Below are positions 6,579 to 9,338 of a DNA stretch of 9,338 bases, in pieces. Position 1 is the first letter of the stretch. Every line of letters starts with the position of its first letter. Origin of the DNA: Gammaproteobacteria bacterium (GTDB taxonomy: Bacteria; Pseudomonadota; Gammaproteobacteria; HK1); the NCBI GenBank assembly GCA_020444775.1, contig JAGRHX010000174.1, positions 1 to 9,338 on the forward strand, given 5' to 3'. The notes under the pieces are model-generated. The model worked only from the letters and a program-made list of their open reading frames with translations, was not told where the DNA came from and searched no databases. Both the position numbers and the translations under genes were made by a program.

Positions 6579-6620
6579 TGACAAGCATAGCAGCCATGGC
6601 GGCCTGAAATTTGCTTGTCA
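6579..6620. repeat. 9-bp inverted repeat TGACAAGCA-N24-TGCTTGTCA
   Basis: Arms at 6579-6587 and 6612-6620 are perfect complements, with centres 33 bp apart, about three helical turns. On the minus strand one arm overlaps the candidate -10 and the other touches the -35 position, which is where a repressor would bind. It could also be a chance stem. Confidence 0.45.
6584..6612 (-). promoter_or_regulatory. Candidate sigma-70 extended -10 promoter for rpoN
   Basis: The minus strand reads TGCTATGCT, a TGn extended -10 motif with hexamer TATGCT at 6584-6589 (4 of 6 to TATAAT). The -35 region 17 nt upstream (AAATTT) is poor, as is common with extended -10 promoters. Transcription would start near 6577, leaving a leader of about 170 nt before rpoN. 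Confidence 0.3.
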
Positions 6621-6639
6621 CCGCGCTTTTCCACTGTCA

Positions 6640-6656
6640 GGCAATTCCCGAGCCCA
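6640..6656 (-). promoter_or_regulatory. Candidate sigma-54 (-24/-12) promoter upstream of rpoN
   Basis: The minus strand reads GGGCTCG-GGAA-TTGCC. Against TGGCACG-N4-TTGCA it keeps the essential GG at -24 and GC at -12 with the exact 10-nt spacing, and matches most other core positions. Mismatches are T to G before the GG, A to T in CAC, and the last base. It lies about 235 nt upstream of the rpoN start, so rpoN could regulate itself. An activator site was not identified. Confidence 0.35.
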
Positions 6657-6763
6657 TACCTTGTCTGAGGTCACAGTCTGAGGAGGCGGTGTCCGGATTG
6701 TGGGCTCTCACCCCACCCAGGCGCCGAACGGGGCCTCTGTCACCCTTCCTATCGGCCGCCGCA

Positions 6764-7489
6764 TCACAGTCTGAACGTCTCGCCCAGATACACTTCCCGA
6801 ACGGTTCGATTCTCGCAGACCGCGGCCGGTGTACCCTCGGCAATGATCTGACCCTCGTTCACTATATACGCCCGATTGCAGATGGTCAGGGTTTCCTTGA
6901 CGTTGTGATCGGTGATCAGAATGCCGATGCCGCGTTCGCTCAAGTACCTGATTATTCTCTGGATATCGTCTACCGAGATGGGGTCTACACCGGCGAAGGG
7001 CTCGTCCAGCAGCATGAACCGAGGCTCGGCCGCCAGGGCTCTGGCAATCTCCACACGGCGTCGCTCACCACCGGACAGACTCTCGCCGAGCGTGTTTCGG
7101 ACGTGATCGATGTGCAGCTCGTGGAGCAACGAGTCCAGCCGCCGCTGACGATGCACGGCCGCAAGACCGGGACGTGTTTCGAGGATGGCGAGAATGTTGT
7201 CGGCGACGCTCAGGCGCCGGAAGACAGAGGGCTCCTGCGGCAGATAACCCAAGCCCAAGCGCGCCCGGACGTGGATGGGCTGGCGGGTAATCTCGCGGCG
7301 GTTGACGTGCACGCTGCCGCTGTCACAGGCGACGAGCCCTGTGATCATGTAGAAACTGGTGGTCTTACCGGCACCGTTGGGACCGAGCAGACCGACCACT
7401 TCGCCGCTGTTGACCGCAAGACTGACGTCGCGAACGACGTTCCTGGAGCCGTAGCGTTTGCTGAGGTTGCGGGCGGACAGGACACTCAT
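6764..7489 (-). CDS. lptB: LPS export ABC transporter ATPase LptB
   Basis: The 241-residue protein is a complete ABC ATPase matching E. coli LptB from end to end. It shows Walker A GPNGAGKT (36-43), Q-loop GYLPQEPS (Q85), signature [16 protein letters not shown] (138-153), Walker [16 protein letters not shown] with catalytic E163, and the switch His in ITDHN (H195). The C-terminus YLGETFRL is typical of LptB. As a dimer in the cytoplasm it powers LptFG, which pulls LPS from the inner membrane and pushes it onto the LptC-LptA bridge. The ATG matches the family start, but no Shine-Dalgarno sequence is visible before it. It lies 55 nt after lptA, a wider gap than between the other lpt genes. Confidence 0.97.
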   Translation of the reverse strand: MSVLSARNLSKRYGSRNVVRDVSLAVNSGEVVGLLGPNGAGKTTSFYMITGLVACDSGSVHVNRREITRQPIHVRARLGLGYLPQEPSVFRRLSVADNILAILETRPGLAAVHRQRRLDSLLHELHIDHVRNTLGESLSGGERRRVEIARALAAEPRFMLLDEPFAGVDPISVDDIQRIIRYLSERGIGILITDHNVKETLTICNRAYIVNEGQIIAEGTPAAVCENRTVREVYLGETFRL

Positions 7490-7544
7490 GCGCGGGCGTG
7501 GCGGGCAGCCTGGCGAGCGGCGGCGAGGGCCGACGATTGCCTGG

Positions 7545-8162
7545 TCAAGACCCTTCCTTCTTGCCCGGAGCCAGACGTAGGCGGATCCGCTTGCGCTGGC
7601 CGGCCTGGTCCTCGCTCTTGGCGTCCTCGCTCTGCTTGACCGACATGGCCTTCATCTTGCCGTTCAGCGAATCGTACTCGATGGTGTCGGCCTCCAGACG
7701 GGTCTTGCCCTCGCCGTAGACGGCGTTGCCCAGAAGCTTGATGAGGTCCTCGTCCTTGTAATACTCCATGCGGTCGGCGCTGGCCCGCTGATAGTTTCCG
7801 TCAATGTCCTCCTGGCCGTCGGGCAGCTGTCTGAAGCGCGCCGGCTTGCCGAGCGAGACCATCTTGCTGAGCTCGTTCTGATCGTCGTAGTGGATGATCA
7901 CCGTCTCACCACTGATCCGCAGCGTGCCCTGGGTGATGACCACGTCGCCACGGTAGATGGTCAGCTTCTTCTGGTCGTCAGCCTCCAGGCTGTCGGCGAC
8001 GATGTCGATGGCCTGATCCCGGTCGCTCTTCAGCGCCCGGCTGTCGGGCACGCTGGCCAGTCCGACCAGCACGACGAGCAGCGTGGTCTGGAGCCATCGA
8101 CGCGTGCCGGATGCACGACTGTTGCTGCGCGGGTCGCCTTGGGTGCTCAATGGTGCTCTCAC
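7545..8162 (-). CDS. lptA: LPS transport periplasmic protein LptA
   Basis: This is an OstA/LptA-domain protein of about 205 residues. After a long basic N-terminus comes a hydrophobic signal segment ([15 protein letters not shown]) with likely cleavage after DSRA, so the mature protein starts [15 protein letters not shown]. The domain follows: [41 protein letters not shown] and a basic tail. LptA forms the beta-jellyroll bridge that carries LPS across the periplasm between LptC and LptD. I chose the GTG at 8162 because AGGA stands exactly 6 nt upstream. A TTG at 8168 would overlap the lptC stop by 4 nt (TTGA) but has no spaced ribosome site. Either start leaves a longer n-region than E. coli LptA; an internal TTG at codon 5 counted from the GTG is another option. 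Confidence 0.93.
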   Translation of the reverse strand: MRAPLSTQGDPRSNSRASGTRRWLQTTLLVVLVGLASVPDSRALKSDRDQAIDIVADSLEADDQKKLTIYRGDVVITQGTLRISGETVIIHYDDQNELSKMVSLGKPARFRQLPDGQEDIDGNYQRASADRMEYYKDEDLIKLLGNAVYGEGKTRLEADTIEYDSLNGKMKAMSVKQSEDAKSEDQAGQRKRIRLRLAPGKKEGS

Positions 8163-8164
8163 GA

Positions 8165-8779
8165 TCAATCCTGCGGGGGACGAACGGCAGGGGCCGGCGC
8201 GTCTTCCCGGCCACGCGCCGTGTCCCGTGGAATCAGGTGGGTGTGGACGTCCGACAACAGCTGCAACCGGTTCTCGGCCAGGTACGCGCGCATGCCTACG
8301 CCGCGGGTCTCGCTGGTCGGGGTGGTGATCAGCGTCGGCCGATCGGTCTCACCGTAGTCGGTCTGCGGCAGGACCCGCAGGTCCTCGGTCAGGATATCCA
8401 TCTCGCGCGTGCCGTCAGCACTATTACGCCAGATGTGCACTTTGCCAAGCAACAGCATGACATCGCCGGTGGCCGATACCCAGCCACGTTCCGAGCGCAC
8501 GTGCCAGGGCGTACCGGCCTCCCGGTACAGGCGCATGTAGGGGCGTTGGAACTCGTGGGTATCGGTGTCGGAGAAATGCGCCATGTACTCGGCCTGCAGG
8601 AAGCGCCGCGGCTTGCCGGTCTCGTCCATGGTCGTGGTCGTGAAGTTCTCCATATAGTAATCGGGCGTATGCGGCACACTGCGCTGTCCGCCGGTCTGCG
8701 GGGGCTGCAGCTGCTTGAGCAGCCAGAAGCTCAGACCGACCAGCAGCAGGGCCAGCAGGGTTGGCGCGAGGCGCCTCAA
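8165..8779 (-). CDS. lptC: LPS export protein LptC
   Basis: The 204-residue protein has one N-terminal membrane anchor (LAPTLLALLLVGLSFWLL, about residues 4-21) and a periplasmic LptC/YrbK domain. Family-type segments are PDYYMENFTTTTMDETGKPRR, AEYMAHFSDTDTHEF, GDVMLLLGKVHIWR, LRVLPQTDYGETDRPTLITT and GVGMRAYLAENRLQLLSDV. LptC binds the LptB2FG complex and hands LPS to LptA. The start is a TTG that overlaps the kdsC stop by 4 nt (TTGA). It is supported by GGAG 6 nt upstream and by the lack of a better start before the membrane anchor. The tail after the domain is rich in Pro, Ala and Arg and is probably disordered. Confidence 0.94.
   Translation of the reverse strand: MRRLAPTLLALLLVGLSFWLLKQLQPPQTGGQRSVPHTPDYYMENFTTTTMDETGKPRRFLQAEYMAHFSDTDTHEFQRPYMRLYREAGTPWHVRSERGWVSATGDVMLLLGKVHIWRNSADGTREMDILTEDLRVLPQTDYGETDRPTLITTPTSETRGVGMRAYLAENRLQLLSDVHTHLIPRDTARGREDAPAPAVRPPQD
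8169..8172 (-). promoter_or_regulatory. Ribosome binding site AGGA of lptA, favouring the GTG start
   Basis: AGGA on the minus strand is 6 nt from the GTG at 8162 but directly abuts the TTG at 8168. This spacing is the reason for preferring GTG. Confidence 0.55.
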
Positions 8780-9338
8780 TGTCCACTCCGGGGCGGATTG
8801 GGGGCGGGCTCGACCGGGACGTGGGTGCTCGCGGCGGCATGCTGTCGCTCTGCCGTTCCGAGCCGATACGCCTCGACGATGCCATCGAGGAGCTGCTTGG
8901 CGGCCAGCACCAGATCACAGCATTCCCGTCCGGCGCCATGGCCCCCGGGGCTGCTGGTCAGCCAGTGGGCCTGTGCCCGGACCGCGGGATGAGCATCAGC
9001 GACCGCGATGGCCAGCCCGGCGCGCGCCATCACCGGCAGGTCGATGAGATCGTCACCGACGTAGACGCTGTGGGCCGGGCTGATCCCCAGCCGCGCCAGC
9101 AACTGCTCGTAGACCGGAAGCTTGTCGTCGTTGCCTTGAAAGACGTGCTCGACACCGAGGGCGCGCATGCGTGCGTCGACCAGCGGCGAGCGGCGTCCCG
9201 AGATCACCGCGACCTCGATGCCGTGTCTGAGCAACAGCCGGATCCCCAGCCCGTCGCGACTGTGGAAGGTCTTCTGCTCCTGACCGTCCGGTAGCATGTA
9301 GATACGGCCATCGGTCAGCACGCCGTCGACATCGAAGA
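8776..9338 (-). CDS. kdsC: Kdo-8-phosphate phosphatase KdsC, C-terminal part (5' end outside window)
   Basis: The frame runs open to the right edge. The first visible residues, FDVDGVLTDG, are HAD motif I with the nucleophile and acid/base aspartates. The GTG at 9321 lies inside this motif and is therefore a valine codon, not the start; only a short N-terminus is missing. Further HAD motifs are AVISGR (motif II), the Lys in NDDKLPVYE (motif III) and YVGDDLIDLPVM (motif IV). The short insert without a large cap domain is typical of KdsC. The enzyme removes phosphate from Kdo-8-phosphate in the cytoplasm, giving Kdo for the LPS inner core. It ends with a Pro/Ala-rich tail of about 30 residues (TAERQHAAASTHVPVEPAP) beyond the usual end. 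It overlaps lptC by 4 nt, so both are in one operon; kdsD probably lies upstream, outside the window. Confidence 0.94.
   Translation of the reverse strand, partial: FDVDGVLTDGRIYMLPDGQEQKTFHSRDGLGIRLLLRHGIEVAVISGRRSPLVDARMRALGVEHVFQGNDDKLPVYEQLLARLGISPAHSVYVGDDLIDLPVMARAGLAIAVADAHPAVRAQAHWLTSSPGGHGAGRECCDLVLAAKQLLDGIVEAYRLGTAERQHAAASTHVPVEPAPNPPRSGH
8786..8789 (-). promoter_or_regulatory. Ribosome binding site GGAG of lptC, supporting the TTG start
   Basis: GGAG inside the last kdsC codons is 6 nt from the TTG at 8779. It supports TTG initiation coupled to the end of kdsC translation. Confidence 0.55.

Larger units (their letters stand above)
6406..6763 (-). promoter_or_regulatory. rpoN leader / lptB-rpoN intergenic region
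   Basis: This 358-nt stretch has no recognisable gene; a 61-codon open frame inside it resembles nothing known. It holds a candidate sigma-54 promoter, a 9-bp inverted repeat, a candidate extended -10 promoter, a direct repeat shared with the end of lptB, and an imperfect hairpin just after the lptB stop (6719-6736, AGGC/GCCT plus inner pairs around GTTC). Another small stem, GTGGG/CCCAC, is at 6700-6716. No T tract follows either stem. The spacing suggests an independent transcription unit starting at rpoN. Confidence 0.5.

Noticed and set aside
6719..6736. Imperfect hairpin after lptB considered as an intrinsic terminator
   Set aside because: The stem has a central mismatch and is followed by G-rich sequence instead of T residues.
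6611..7639. 342-codon plus-strand frame opposite lptB
   Set aside because: Covers the antisense of LptB, which has every ABC ATPase motif; the plus-strand product has no domain.
1..9338. Search for CRISPR arrays, insertion sequences, tRNA or rRNA genes and defence systems
   Set aside because: No regularly spaced repeats, transposase motifs, cloverleaf sequences or defence domains were found; all sizeable genes belong to known housekeeping families.

Overview
The window is a GC-rich (roughly 60-65% by eye) chromosomal segment from a Gram-negative bacterium, most probably a gammaproteobacterium. The minus strand carries the conserved order kdsC-lptC-lptA-lptB-rpoN-hpf-ptsN-hprK-rapZ. This matches the E. 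coli rpoN locus except that hprK sits between ptsN and rapZ and no npr (HPr-like) gene follows rapZ. An HprK beside PtsN and RapZ points to a lineage outside the Enterobacterales. A Chromatiales- or Ectothiorhodospiraceae-like source is a guess; the sequence does not prove the taxon.

Layout by coordinate: 1-454 (+) is the 3' end of a cpoB/ybgF-type tetratricopeptide gene, cut by the window edge. 548-1624 (+) is an AI-2E/PerM-family membrane protein. 1625-1723 is a short convergent intergenic stretch with no clear terminator. From 1724 to the right edge everything is on the minus strand: rapZ, hprK, ptsN, a 460-nt region without a convincing gene (4104-4563), hpf, an 84-nt spacer with a strong GC hairpin, rpoN, a 358-nt leader (6406-6763), lptB, lptA, lptC and the 3' part of kdsC, cut by the right edge.

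The minus-strand genes form two functional groups. kdsC-lptCAB serve lipopolysaccharide assembly: KdsC finishes Kdo synthesis, and LptC, LptA and LptB are parts of the bridge that carries LPS to the outer membrane. rpoN-hpf-ptsN-hprK-rapZ is a regulatory group: sigma-54, a ribosome hibernation factor, the nitrogen-PTS EIIA protein, HPr kinase/phosphorylase and the RNase adaptor RapZ. kdsC/lptC and ptsN/hprK overlap, while lptC/lptA and hprK/rapZ are only 2-3 nt apart, which indicates co-transcription and translational coupling. The two long spacers are the likely places for internal promoters and regulation. The rpoN leader holds a good match to a sigma-54 -24/-12 promoter and a 9-bp inverted repeat that overlaps a possible extended -10 element.

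The genes are ordinary conserved housekeeping genes and I see no undescribed defence, mobile or biosynthetic system. The points worth a second look are the two leader regions, the HprK arrangement without a neighbouring HPr gene, the TTG/GTG starts in the lpt genes, and a perM-like gene following cpoB where queE is often found.
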